From positions 1-55,790 of the forward strand of contig DASXEH010000075.1 of assembly GCA_036490215.1 (NCBI GenBank): a DNA stretch of 55,790 nt, written 5' to 3'. A model generated the notes under the pieces. It did not search any database. It was not told the origin of the DNA and worked only from the letters and a program-made list of their open reading frames with translations. Positions 24,791 through 34,440 of the stretch are shown piece after piece. Position numbers and translations under genes: made by a program. The stretch's first letter is position 1, and each line of letters opens with the position of its first letter. Origin of the DNA: JASHSH01 sp036490215 (lineage in GTDB: Bacteria > Pseudomonadota > Alphaproteobacteria > Rhodospirillales > Magnetospirillaceae).

Positions 24791-25504
24791 ATGAGCATCT
24801 CAACCGCGGGCGTCGACCGCGCGTCGGTCATCGCCGCCAAATTCGACTCTAGCGCCGCGACCTATGACGCGGCGCGCGCCCGTCTCGTCCCCTGCTTCAT
24901 GCGCTTCTACGAAACGGTGATTGCACTGCTGCCGTTTTCGCGTGACGCGGCGATCGATGTGCTCGATCTCGGAGCCGGCACCGGTCTGCTGGCGGCCTGG
25001 GTGGCGGAAGCCTTCCCTCAGGCCAAGATGACGCTGGTCGATGTCGCCGCGACGATGCTGGAGCGCGCCAAAATCCGCCTGGCCAGTATCGCCCATACAC
25101 CGACGATCGTCGTCAGCGACTACGCCAACGCGCCTTTGGGCGGTCCCTATGACGCAGTGGTCTCGGCGCTGTCGATCCATCATTGCGATGACGACGCCAA
25201 GCGCGCGCTGTTCAAGCACGTCTTCGCCGCGCTGCGGTCCGGCGGCGTTTTCGTCAATGCCGAGCAAGTCGCGGGCCCGACACCCGCGCTCGATGCCGAA
25301 TATGAGCGCGCCTGGCATGCCGACATTCGTGCCGCCGGTGCCAGCGAAGAAGAAATCGCCGTCGCGGAAATCCGCATGCACGAAGACCGCTGCGCGCCGC
25401 TCGATGCACAGCTTGCCTGGCTGCGCGAAGCCGGGTTCGTCGATGTCGACTGCCGCTTCAAAGATGGCCGTTTCGCCGTCTATTCCGGCCGAAAGGCGCT
25501 CTAG
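24791..25504 (+). CDS. Class I methyltransferase in the dgc operon
   Basis: A 237-residue SAM-dependent methyltransferase with motif I VLDLGAGTGLLAAW (58-71), the acidic residue VDVA after it, and a DAVVSALSIHHCDDDAKRALFKHVF stretch. It starts one base after the dgcA stop, so it is almost surely co-transcribed. Its substrate is unknown; nothing in the known D-glutamate pathway needs a methyl transfer. The gene ends in a 3-bp overlap with the convergent lipoprotein gene. Confidence 0.8.
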   Translation: MSISTAGVDRASVIAAKFDSSAATYDAARARLVPCFMRFYETVIALLPFSRDAAIDVLDLGAGTGLLAAWVAEAFPQAKMTLVDVAATMLERAKIRLASIAHTPTIVVSDYANAPLGGPYDAVVSALSIHHCDDDAKRALFKHVFAALRSGGVFVNAEQVAGPTPALDAEYERAWHADIRAAGASEEEIAVAEIRMHEDRCAPLDAQLAWLREAGFVDVDCRFKDGRFAVYSGRKAL

Positions 25505-26076
25505 TTCGTCCGCGCGCCGGGCGGCGGCGACGCTTCCTGACGGACATCGGGCCGGAAGACCTGGTCCATCATCTGGCGCACGAGCTGACGGAAGCGCGGA
25601 TCATCGGGGCCGGTGGCTTCGGTCTGGCCGGATATGTAGGCCTCGGCTTCGCCGCCGACGCAGAACGCTGCAGTGGCATTGACGATGTTGCTGGGCGGCG
25701 CCTGAACCGCATCACTCTCGGCGATTTGGCAGAGCGCGTTGCCGTAGACGGCATTGGGCTGGTTGAAAGCGTAAGCCAGTCGGTAGTACCGCTTGCCTGA
25801 CGGGCCTGGGGTGAGCACCACATGGGTCGGTTGACGGCCGAGCACCGATTCTGACTGCAGATCAGCCTCGAGCGCCTGCCGAAACGCATCGGGCTGCGCG
25901 CCGAAGGCGACACCGATGACCTTCAGCTTCACGTCGCGGCCGCCGACGCCATCATTGTAATAGCCGTCGATTTTGATGCGCGGATCGCTGGGCTCGAAGG
26001 TCCGCTCTTGCGAGGCGCAGCCAGACAGAGCGATAGCGCAGACGGCAAGCAGACCGAAGATGGGTATACGGTTCAT
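25501..26076 (-). CDS. Putative lipoprotein
   Basis: A 191-residue protein with a lipoprotein signal (lipobox ALSGC, Cys20). I start it at ATG 26076, since GGAG lies six bases upstream; an in-frame ATG at 26088 is less well placed. The mature protein has an N-terminal beta-rich region (KIDGYYNDGVGGRDVKLKVIGV) and two cysteines (about 115 and 139) that could pair in the periplasm. No family recognised. It is convergent with the methyltransferase gene, the stop codons overlapping. Confidence 0.75.
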   Translation of the reverse strand: MNRIPIFGLLAVCAIALSGCASQERTFEPSDPRIKIDGYYNDGVGGRDVKLKVIGVAFGAQPDAFRQALEADLQSESVLGRQPTHVVLTPGPSGKRYYRLAYAFNQPNAVYGNALCQIAESDAVQAPPSNIVNATAAFCVGGEAEAYISGQTEATGPDDPRFRQLVRQMMDQVFRPDVRQEASPPPGARTN

Positions 26077-26241
26077 ATTCAACTCCATCGCCCCCGAAAC
26101 CTATACCCCCGGGCCGGCGACTTTAATTCCCGAAATCGACATTGCCAATGGTTTCAGCGCGATAGACAGCGGTAAGGTTCCAGAACGATTGACAGGGCCC
26201 CGCCTCTGCATGGCAAATGACGGGCCTCGCACCGACCCATC

Positions 26242-27780
26242 ATGACCGCACCGCCAGCCCCCATCCTCACCGCTCCGCTTCGCCGCATCGAAGTCTGGAC
26301 GCTTGCCGTCGTAGCGGTGCTGATCGTTGCGCGGCTGCTTGTCGCGATCTTCGCGCCGATCTCGCCCGACGAGTCCTACTATTGGCTCTGGGCACGGCCG
26401 GTCCAACTCTCCTACTTCGATCATCCCGGTATGGTTGCGTGGTGGATCTGGTGCAGCACCCATGTCCTCGGCGATACGGCGATCGGCGTCCGTTTGCCCG
26501 CGGTCCTTTCGACCGTCGTGGTGTCGGGCCTGGTCTGGGATACGGCGCGGATCGTTTGGCAATCCCGCGAGGCGGCGGCGCGCGCCGTGCTCTGGCTCAA
26601 CGCCACTCTGGTCTTCGGCGCGGTCGGCATCCTGATGACGCCCGACGTGCCATTGGTGCTCTTCTGGAGCATCGCCCTGTGGTCGATTTGTCGCCTCATC
26701 CAGGGTGGTGGCACGCGATGGCTGTATATCGCAGGGCTGGCTTTTGGCCTGGGCGTCATCAGCAAATATACGATGGGGCTGCTCGCCCCAGGCGCGGTCG
26801 TCACGTTCCTCGTCTTTCCATCGCTGCGGCATTGGTTCAAGAGCGTGCATTTATGGCTGGCCCTGATCCTCAGTCTGCTCTGCACCGCACCGGTCGTCAT
26901 TTGGAATGCGCACCATGACTGGGCATCGATCGCCAAACAGGGCGGCCATGCCTTCGCCAGTGCCATTTCCGATCCGATCGGGAACATGCTCACCTTTATC
27001 GGCGGCCAGTTTGGAATGGCGACGCCAATCATCCTGATCTTTATCCTTTGGGCCACCGGCTGGGCGTTGATCCGCGGCTGGAAGGATCGTCGCGCCGATT
27101 GGTTCCTGCTCGGCGCTTCATCCCTGCCGGTGATTGCCTTCTTTACGCTCCATGCACTCAGCAATGTCGTCCAGGCGCATTGGCCAGGGCCATCCTATAT
27201 CGGCGGCGCCATCGCGGCGGCCGGCGCGCCGATGGTAGCCAACGCACGCAGCCGGTTGCGCCGATCCTTCACCAGAGCCGGCCCGATCCTCGGCATCGTG
27301 CTCACCGCACTGGTCTACCTCCAGGCATCCACAGCGCTTCTGCCGATCACCCCGCGCATCGATGGAACCAAGCGCCTGGGCGGATGGGATGAGCTGGCGC
27401 AGGCCGTCGATCAGGACCGCGCAGCCCATCCCGATACGTTCCTGCTGGTGATCAAGCATGAGACGGGAAGCCTGTTGACCTTCCATCTGCCCGATCACCC
27501 GACTGTCTTCCAACTGACCGGCATCGTGCGCCCATCCTTCTACACGGCAGACGACGTTGCGGCGCTCAAGGGGCGCAGCGCGCTGGTGGTCACCGAGACC
27601 CGCGAAGGCGATCTCGGTTTCCTGAAGCCCTATTTCGAGCGATTGACCCCGCTCGACACCGTGACCTTGCACTGGGGTGGCCGAGTCGCCGACCAATTCA
27701 CCATCACCCTGGCCGAAAACTATCGCGGCGGCGTGATTGTCGAGGGCGATGGCTATCCTGGGGCGCTCGACAAGCCCTAG
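26242..27780 (+). CDS. GT39/ArnT-like polytopic glycosyltransferase
   Basis: A 512-residue inner-membrane protein with about 11 helices followed by a soluble C-terminal part. The motif SPDESYYWLWAR (41-52), with the catalytic-type Asp-Glu in the first periplasmic loop, and the YFDHPGMVAWW stretch after it are hallmarks of the PMT/ArnT group, which transfers sugars from polyprenyl-phosphate donors in the periplasm. The acceptor may be lipid A, a glycan or a protein; the sequence does not say which. It is followed by an exported glycoside-hydrolase-like gene, which suggests an envelope glycan role. Confidence 0.8.
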   Translation: MTAPPAPILTAPLRRIEVWTLAVVAVLIVARLLVAIFAPISPDESYYWLWARPVQLSYFDHPGMVAWWIWCSTHVLGDTAIGVRLPAVLSTVVVSGLVWDTARIVWQSREAAARAVLWLNATLVFGAVGILMTPDVPLVLFWSIALWSICRLIQGGGTRWLYIAGLAFGLGVISKYTMGLLAPGAVVTFLVFPSLRHWFKSVHLWLALILSLLCTAPVVIWNAHHDWASIAKQGGHAFASAISDPIGNMLTFIGGQFGMATPIILIFILWATGWALIRGWKDRRADWFLLGASSLPVIAFFTLHALSNVVQAHWPGPSYIGGAIAAAGAPMVANARSRLRRSFTRAGPILGIVLTALVYLQASTALLPITPRIDGTKRLGGWDELAQAVDQDRAAHPDTFLLVIKHETGSLLTFHLPDHPTVFQLTGIVRPSFYTADDVAALKGRSALVVTETREGDLGFLKPYFERLTPLDTVTLHWGGRVADQFTITLAENYRGGVIVEGDGYPGALDKP

Positions 27781-27865
27781 CGCCAGGCCGGCAACCCGTA
27801 ACAGCTTGCCGGTTCGCCCGCCTTTGCCCATCATGCGCGACCGGTTTGGGGCTGAGGGAAAGCGC

Positions 27866-28861
27866 GTGATTCGATCGCTGCGCCTGGTGGGTTTGCTCTT
27901 GGGAGCCTTTGTCGCGATCGCCGCATCCACCGGCTTCGCGCGCGCCGACAGCCCATTCGGCGTCATGCTGTTTCCCAACCCTGGCGAAGATTTCGATCTG
28001 ACTTTGGCGCGTGCCCGCGGCCTGGGCGTCGGCTGGTTCCGTCCGCCGACGATCGCCCTACAAAGCGGCAGCATCGGCACACCGAGCGTCTTCACACGGT
28101 CCGGCCTGAAACTGGCGATCACGGTGCGCAACAGCGCCGATCCCTCGGCCCGATCTCCCGCGCAGCCGCCCGCCGACGTGATGGCCTATCGAAAGTCGAT
28201 CGCGGCGGTGTTGGCCGCTTGGAAGCCGAGCTTGCTGGTCGTCGAGAATGAAGAGGACTCGCCCACCTTCTATGCCGGCGGCGCGGATGCCTATGCCGCG
28301 GAACTGTCCACGGCCTGCGCTGTTGCCCATGCCGCCCACACCCTATGCGCCAATGGTGGGCTGTCGGGCAAAGCGGCGGCTTCGCTCACCTGGCTCGGCT
28401 TCCTTACCAAGGGCCAGGCCGACCGCGCCTGTGATTTCGCGCAACGCGCCCTGAAGGGTGAAAAGTTGTGCACCTATCATAAGACCGCGGATGTCCCGAC
28501 CAATCTCCGCGCCCGTCTGGCCGGATCAGCCGAAGCGCTGGTGCAGCGCTACAAGACCGTGCCGATCGATATGGTCAACTTCCACTGGTTCGGCGGTGAC
28601 TCACGCGCCTTTGCCGAGATCGCCGAGTATCTGAGCACCGTCACCGGCAAACCGGCGATCACCAACGAGTTCGGCCAGCGTCGCGGCGCCGATGACCCCA
28701 ACAATGTCCGCCCGCTCCTGCGGGCCGCAATCGCCGAGAAGATACCGCTGGCGATCTGGTACAGCGTCGACACCACCGGCACCGTCTCGCTCTTTGGCCC
28801 CGATGGGCGGCTGCGGCCGACCGGCTGGGAGTTCCAGCGGCAGCTCTCGGGCTTGCGCTGA
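27866..28861 (+). CDS. Exported glycoside-hydrolase-like protein (clan GH-A style)
   Basis: A 331-residue protein with a classical signal peptide (cleaved after FARA, about residue 27). The rest looks like a TIM barrel with two well-placed acids: Asn128-Glu129 (VVENEED) and Glu268 (PAITNEFGQ), the layout of acid/base and nucleophile in clan GH-A. HWFGGDSRAF (about 240-249) fits the seventh strand. I start it at GTG 27866, with GAGGGA upstream; the earlier ATG at 27833 has no ribosome site. It lies 85 bp after the GT39-like gene. Substrate unknown. Confidence 0.65.
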   Translation: MIRSLRLVGLLLGAFVAIAASTGFARADSPFGVMLFPNPGEDFDLTLARARGLGVGWFRPPTIALQSGSIGTPSVFTRSGLKLAITVRNSADPSARSPAQPPADVMAYRKSIAAVLAAWKPSLLVVENEEDSPTFYAGGADAYAAELSTACAVAHAAHTLCANGGLSGKAAASLTWLGFLTKGQADRACDFAQRALKGEKLCTYHKTADVPTNLRARLAGSAEALVQRYKTVPIDMVNFHWFGGDSRAFAEIAEYLSTVTGKPAITNEFGQRRGADDPNNVRPLLRAAIAEKIPLAIWYSVDTTGTVSLFGPDGRLRPTGWEFQRQLSGLR

Positions 28862-28863
28862 CC

Positions 28864-29415
28864 CTAGACCGTCGGCGGGGTGCAGGCGCTGATCAGCCGG
28901 CATTCCTCGCGGCCGACATTGCGGAAACGATGCGGCAGGCGGCTGTCGAACATATAGGCGTCACCCGGGCCCAGGACCCGTTTCTGGTTCCCCACGGTGA
29001 CTTCAAGTTTCCCGGCAATGACGATCGCCGCTTCCTCGCCTTCATGGGCCAGCAACACCTTGCCGGTATCGGCCCCGGGGGCATAGCGCTCGGCCAGAAG
29101 CTGCAGACTGCGCCCGACCAGATCGCCGCCCACTTGGCGATAGGAGATCTTGTCCTTGCCGATCTCCACATGCTCCGAGGCGGGAAAGAAGACCTTCTGC
29201 GTCTCGCCGGCCGTCTCGGTCGCGAAGAACTCGGATAGGCTCATCGGGATGCCGTCGAGCACGCGCTTCAAAGCGCCGACCGACGGGCTGATGCGGTCGG
29301 ACTCGATCAAGGATATGGTCGCGTTCGAAACGCCGGCCCGCTTGGCCAATTGCCGCTGCGACATATGGTTCTGCTCGCGCACGGCGCGCAACCGCGATCC
29401 CACATCGACGCTCAA
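28864..29415 (-). CDS. XRE-cupin transcription regulator
   Basis: A 183-residue regulator: an XRE helix-turn-helix (about 8-62, SQRQLAKRAGVSNATISLIE) joined to a C-terminal cupin (about 105-178) that likely binds a small metabolite. This PuuR-like architecture often controls amine or amino-acid catabolic genes next to it. The divergent neighbour is the omega-amino acid aminotransferase, and a perfect palindrome (29436-29451) lies between them, so the protein probably controls aptA-mmsA and itself. The start is TTG at 29415 with GGGAG upstream; beta-alanine or a semialdehyde is a possible ligand. Confidence 0.85.
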   Translation of the reverse strand: MSVDVGSRLRAVREQNHMSQRQLAKRAGVSNATISLIESDRISPSVGALKRVLDGIPMSLSEFFATETAGETQKVFFPASEHVEIGKDKISYRQVGGDLVGRSLQLLAERYAPGADTGKVLLAHEGEEAAIVIAGKLEVTVGNQKRVLGPGDAYMFDSRLPHRFRNVGREECRLISACTPPTV

Positions 29416-29435
29416 ATCGGTCTCCCGTTAACACT

Positions 29436-29451
29436 GTTGAACATGTTCAAC
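29436..29451. promoter_or_regulatory. Palindromic operator, GTTGAACATGTTCAAC
   Basis: A perfect 16-bp palindrome 20 bp upstream of the TTG start of the XRE-cupin gene and about 146 bp upstream of the aminotransferase ATG. Best candidate for the operator of the XRE-cupin protein. Confidence 0.65.
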
Positions 29452-29597
29452 GATACCGTCTGTCGCCCTGCTCTTTCAATGGCTTAGACATGCGAAGAAA
29501 ACCGTTGATAGGCCGGGCCCACGAAGCGATTGTGAGCGTCCGGCGAAAGAGGTGAGGGAACCCTTCGCCATCAACCCTTTCCGCCATAGGCATATCC

Positions 29598-30917
29598 ATG
29601 CTCGACAACAGCCAGATCGATCTCAACGCCTACTGGATGCCGTTTACGGCCAACCGCCAGTACAAGTCCAAGCCGCGCCTGATGAGCAGCGCGAAGGACA
29701 TGCACTACACCACGACCGATGGTCGGCAGGTGCTGGACGGTACCGCCGGTCTCTGGTGCGTGAACGCGGGCCATTGCCGCGACAAGATCGTGAAGGCCGT
29801 TCAGAACAAGGTGGCCGAGCTCGACTACTCGCCCGCTTTCCAGATGGGCCATCCGGATGCCTTCGAGCTGGCGACCCGCCTGACCGACCTGATGGGCGGC
29901 GATTTCGACCACGTATTCTACACGAACTCCGGCTCGGAATCGGTTGATACGGCTCTCAAAATTGCCCTCGCATATCAACGCATCAAGGGCCAAGGCACGC
30001 GCTTCCGTCTGATCGGCCGCGAACGCGGTTATCATGGCGTTGGCTTCGCCGGTCTGGCAGTCGGTGGCCTGGGCAACAATCGCAAGATGTTCGGCCCGCT
30101 GCTCCCGGGCACCGATCACCTGCCCCACACCCACAATCTTGAGAAGAACGCCTTCAGCCGCGGCGAGCCGGAATGGGGCGCGCATCTAGCCGATGACCTC
30201 GAGCGTTTGGTCACCCTGCATGACGCTTCAACCATCGCCGCCGTCATCGTCGAGCCGATGGCCGGTTCGGCCGGTGTGCTGATCCCGCCGAAGGGCTATC
30301 TGAAGCGCTTGCGCGAGATCTGCGACAAATACGGCATCCTTCTGATTTTCGACGAAGTCATCACCGGTTTCGGCCGTCTGGGTTCGCCCTTTGCGGTGCA
30401 GCAGTTCGACGTGGTGCCGGACATCGTCACCACTGCCAAGGGCCTGACCAATGGCACCGTGCCGATGGGCGCGGTGTTCGTGCGCAAGCACATCTACGAC
30501 GCCTTCATGACCGGCCCCGACAACGCCATCGAGTTCTTCCATGGCTATACCTATTCGGGTCACCCGATTGCCGTGGCGGCCGCATTGGCGGCGCTCGATG
30601 TCTATGCCGAGGAAGGACTGCTGACCCGCGGTAAGGAAATGGGCAAGCACTTCGAAGATGCGCTGCATTCGCTGAAGGGCCTGCCGAACGTCATCGACAT
30701 CCGCAATATCGGTCTGGTCGGCGGTATCGAACTGGCCCCGCGTCCGGGTGCGCCCGGCGCCCGCGCCTATGAAGCTTTCGTCAAACTGTTCGAGACGGGC
30801 ACCTTGGTCCGCACAACCGGCGACATCATCGCGTTGTCGCCGCCGCTGATCATCGAGAAGGCCCAGATCGACAAACTGGTCGGCGCCATCGGCGACGTGC
30901 TCAAAAACATCGCCTGA
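29598..30917 (+). CDS. Omega-amino acid:pyruvate aminotransferase (beta-alanine transaminase)
   Basis: A 439-residue class III aminotransferase. The N-terminal signature LNAYWMPFTANRQYK, TNSGSESVDTALKIA (109-123), metal-free PLP site Asp252 (IFDEVITGFGR) and Schiff-base Lys281 (TTAKGLTNG) all match beta-alanine:pyruvate transaminases. It turns beta-alanine plus pyruvate into malonate semialdehyde plus alanine. The mmsA gene 40 bp downstream consumes the semialdehyde, completing uracil degradation. 3-Aminoisobutyrate from thymine is a second likely substrate. Divergent from its predicted XRE-cupin regulator. Confidence 0.93.
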   Translation: MLDNSQIDLNAYWMPFTANRQYKSKPRLMSSAKDMHYTTTDGRQVLDGTAGLWCVNAGHCRDKIVKAVQNKVAELDYSPAFQMGHPDAFELATRLTDLMGGDFDHVFYTNSGSESVDTALKIALAYQRIKGQGTRFRLIGRERGYHGVGFAGLAVGGLGNNRKMFGPLLPGTDHLPHTHNLEKNAFSRGEPEWGAHLADDLERLVTLHDASTIAAVIVEPMAGSAGVLIPPKGYLKRLREICDKYGILLIFDEVITGFGRLGSPFAVQQFDVVPDIVTTAKGLTNGTVPMGAVFVRKHIYDAFMTGPDNAIEFFHGYTYSGHPIAVAAALAALDVYAEEGLLTRGKEMGKHFEDALHSLKGLPNVIDIRNIGLVGGIELAPRPGAPGARAYEAFVKLFETGTLVRTTGDIIALSPPLIIEKAQIDKLVGAIGDVLKNIA

Positions 30918-30956
30918 TGCAATTGCCGGTTTGATTTAAGGAGGAGTTCCAAGATC

Positions 30957-32459
30957 ATGAAAACGCTTCAACATTTCGTCGGTGGCAAGAAGATCGATGG
31001 CGCCAGCGGCCGCTTCGGCGACGTGCACAATCCGGCGACCGGCGAGGTCACCGCGAAGGTGCCGCTCGCGAGCAAGGACGAGGTCGGCAAGGCGATTGCG
31101 GCTGCGGCCGCTGCCCTGCCCGCTTGGTCATCGGTCCCGCCGGCCCGGCGCGTCCATGTCATGTTCAAGTTCCGCGAACTCCTGAGCAAGCATGCGGATG
31201 AGATCGCCTCTCTGATCTCCGCCGAGCACGGCAAGACCCACGCGGATGCCTTAGGCGAAGTTGCCCGCGGCATGGAAGTGGTGGAATACGCCTGCTCGAT
31301 CCCGCAGCTGATGAAGGGCGAGTACAGCGAACAAGTGGCCGGTGGCGTCGACACCTTCTCGCTGCGTCAGCCGGTCGGCGTCTGCGCCGGCATCACGCCA
31401 TTCAACTTCCCGGCGATGGTGCCGCTGTGGATGTATCCGATGGCGATCGCCTGCGGGAACACTTTCGTGCTGAAGCCCTCGGAAAAGGATCCGTCGGCGG
31501 CGGTGCGTGTCGCCGAACTGCTCAAGGAAGCCGGCCTGCCCGACGGTGTGTTGAACGTCATCAACGGCGATAAGGAAGCCGTGGACACACTGCTCACCGA
31601 TCCGCGTGTTGCGGCCGTCAGCTTCGTGGGCTCGACCGCCATCGGCAAATACATCTACGAGACCGGCTGCGCCCACGGTAAGCGCGTCCAGGCTCTATGC
31701 GGCGCCAAGAACCATATGCTGGTCATGCCCGACGCCGATATGGAACAGGTCACCGACGCTCTGATGGGCTCGGCCTATGGCTCAGCCGGCGAGCGCTGCA
31801 TGGCGATTTCGGTGGCCGTCGCGATTGGCGACAAGACCGGCGACGAGGTGGTGAAGCGCCTCGCCCCGCGCGTCCGCGCCCTGAAGGTTGGCCCCGCCAG
31901 CGACAAGGAAGTCGAGATGGGCCCGCTCGTGACCCAAGACAGCCTCAACCGCGTCAAAAGCTATATCGATGCCGGCGTGCGCGAAGGCGCTGAACTGGTG
32001 GTCGACGGCCGCGGCTTGCAGATGCAGGGCCACGAGAAAGGCTACTTCGTCGGCGGCACACTGTTCGACAAGGTGAAGCCGAACATGACGATCTACACCG
32101 ATGAGATCTTCGGGCCGGTGTTGAGCGTCGTGCGCGTGAAGGATTACGAGACCGCGCTGACCATGGTGAACGATCACCAATACGGCAACGGCACGGCGAT
32201 CTTCACCCGCGACGGCGATGCGGCGAAGGACTTCGTCCAGCGTGTTCAGGTCGGCATGGTCGGCGTCAATGTGCCGATCCCGGTGCCGGTGGCCTTCCAC
32301 AGCTTTGGCGGCTGGAAGCAGTCTCTGTTCGGCGACCTGCATGCCTACGGCCCGGACAGTGTCCGCTTCTACACGAAGGGCAAGGCGATCACTGCGCGGT
32401 GGCCGTCGGGCATCCGCGCCGGCGCTCAGTTCAACTTCAAAGCCACATCGGAACACTGA
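30957..32459 (+). CDS. mmsA: CoA-acylating (methyl)malonate-semialdehyde dehydrogenase
   Basis: A 500-residue aldehyde dehydrogenase of the MmsA group. It keeps catalytic Cys281 in GSAGERCMA and the NAD-binding GSTAIGKYIY stretch (about 225-234). It oxidises malonate semialdehyde to acetyl-CoA and methylmalonate semialdehyde to propionyl-CoA with NAD and CoA. Directly after the aminotransferase, it forms the last step of uracil and thymine breakdown; MmsA also serves valine and inositol catabolism, but none of those genes are nearby. A GGAGGAG ribosome site precedes ATG 30957. Confidence 0.95.
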   Translation: MKTLQHFVGGKKIDGASGRFGDVHNPATGEVTAKVPLASKDEVGKAIAAAAAALPAWSSVPPARRVHVMFKFRELLSKHADEIASLISAEHGKTHADALGEVARGMEVVEYACSIPQLMKGEYSEQVAGGVDTFSLRQPVGVCAGITPFNFPAMVPLWMYPMAIACGNTFVLKPSEKDPSAAVRVAELLKEAGLPDGVLNVINGDKEAVDTLLTDPRVAAVSFVGSTAIGKYIYETGCAHGKRVQALCGAKNHMLVMPDADMEQVTDALMGSAYGSAGERCMAISVAVAIGDKTGDEVVKRLAPRVRALKVGPASDKEVEMGPLVTQDSLNRVKSYIDAGVREGAELVVDGRGLQMQGHEKGYFVGGTLFDKVKPNMTIYTDEIFGPVLSVVRVKDYETALTMVNDHQYGNGTAIFTRDGDAAKDFVQRVQVGMVGVNVPIPVPVAFHSFGGWKQSLFGDLHAYGPDSVRFYTKGKAITARWPSGIRAGAQFNFKATSEH

Positions 32460-32466
32460 TGATCAG

Positions 32467-32495
32467 CTCCGGCTGCGCCTTGCGCGCAGCCGGAG
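32467..32495 (+). terminator. Hairpin after mmsA
   Basis: CTCCGGCTGCGC and GCGCAGCCGGAG form a perfect 12-bp stem with a five-base loop, 7 bp after the mmsA stop. No T run follows. Confidence 0.55.
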
Positions 32496-32576
32496 TGACC
32501 AATGACGCAGCGCCAAGGCTCACACATTAGGCATTGCGCCCGGCTGGATTTATTTCGCCCCCCGGGAAGCTTGTCC

Positions 32577-32592
32577 AATTAGTCAGCTAATT
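32577..32592 (+). promoter_or_regulatory. Palindrome upstream of the ABC transporter operon
   Basis: AATTAG-TCAG-CTAATT, with perfect 6-bp arms, lies in the only AT-rich part of the 297-bp gap between mmsA and the ABC ATPase gene, about 165 bp before its start. It is a candidate operator for the transporter genes; the regulator is unknown. Confidence 0.4.
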
Positions 32593-32756
32593 TAGAATAA
32601 TTATCAAAGCACTAGACCGGACTTGCGGGGTTCTTGGGCGGGTTGGTACAGTGATTGCTACCGTGCTTATGTGAAATCTTTGGGGGCGAAGAGTTTGCGC
32701 GCGGCAGGGGACGAACAACATAACGGTGCGTTGCGCCGCTTCGACGGGGTTTCATC

Positions 32757-33576
<820 letters not shown>

Positions 33577-33584
<8 letters not shown>

Positions 33585-34440
33585 GACATTGCCGGTCCTC
33601 ACCGTCACCCTGGTCCTCTTCGTACTCTGGTACGCGGGCGCCATCGTCCTCAATGGCCCGCAAGTCACCTCCATGCTCGAACGCTCCGGCTCGGCCTGGA
33701 CCACGGCCGACTTCATCCGCGAATGCTGGAATATGGGCCGCGCGGTGCTGCCGACACCGCACCAGATCGTGATCGATCTATTCCACTCGCTGTTCGACTA
33801 CTCGCCCACCAATCCGCGCAACATCCTGTTCCATGCCTATGTCACCGCCAGCAGTACGCTAGTCGGCTTCATCGTCGGCCTTGTCGTCGGGGCGGTTCTG
33901 GCGGTGGGCATCGTCCATATGCGGACGCTCGAATCGAGCCTGATGCCTTGGGTGATCATGTCGCAGACGGTGCCGATCCTGGCGATCGCGCCGATGCTGA
34001 TCGTGATCCTGGGCAATATGGGGTTCACCGGGGTGGTGCCGAAGGCGATGATCAGCGCCTATCTCTCATTCTTCCCGATCACCATCGGATTGGTGAAAGG
34101 GCTGCGCTCAATCGATCCGTTGCAACTCGACTTGATGCGCACCTATAGCGCCACCCAGTCGCAAGTGTTCTGGAAGCTGCGGCTGCCGGCATCCCTGCCC
34201 TTCCTGTTCACCAGCCTCAAGGTCGCGGTCGCGATCAGCCTGGTCGGTGCGATCGTCGCCGAATTGCCGACCGGCGCCGTGGCCGGTCTTGGCGCGCGGC
34301 TGCTGACCGGTTCGTATTACGGTCAGATGGTGCAGATCTGGAGCACGCTGGTCGTCGCTGCCGTGCTGAGCCTGGCACTGGTCTGGGCCGTGGGTGCCGT
34401 GCAACGCGCGACCGTCGCGCAAAGCAAGGCGCCGTCATGA
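33577..34440 (+). CDS. ABC transporter permease, first of two
   Basis: A 287-residue permease with about six membrane helices and the EAA-like loop near residues 190-210 (LDLMRTYSATQSQVFWKLRLPASLPF), where it contacts the ATPase. The N-terminal helix is followed by a large periplasmic segment (about 28-75). The ATG at 33577 overlaps the ATPase gene by 8 bp; the open frame upstream to 33550 has no better start. It overlaps the second permease gene by 4 bp, so the two are coupled and probably form a heterodimer. Confidence 0.88.

Noticed and set aside
26101..26850. A 249-codon minus-strand open frame at the start of the GT39-like gene
   Set aside because: It overlaps the start of the glycosyltransferase, is extremely Asp/Arg/Gly-rich and has no family features.
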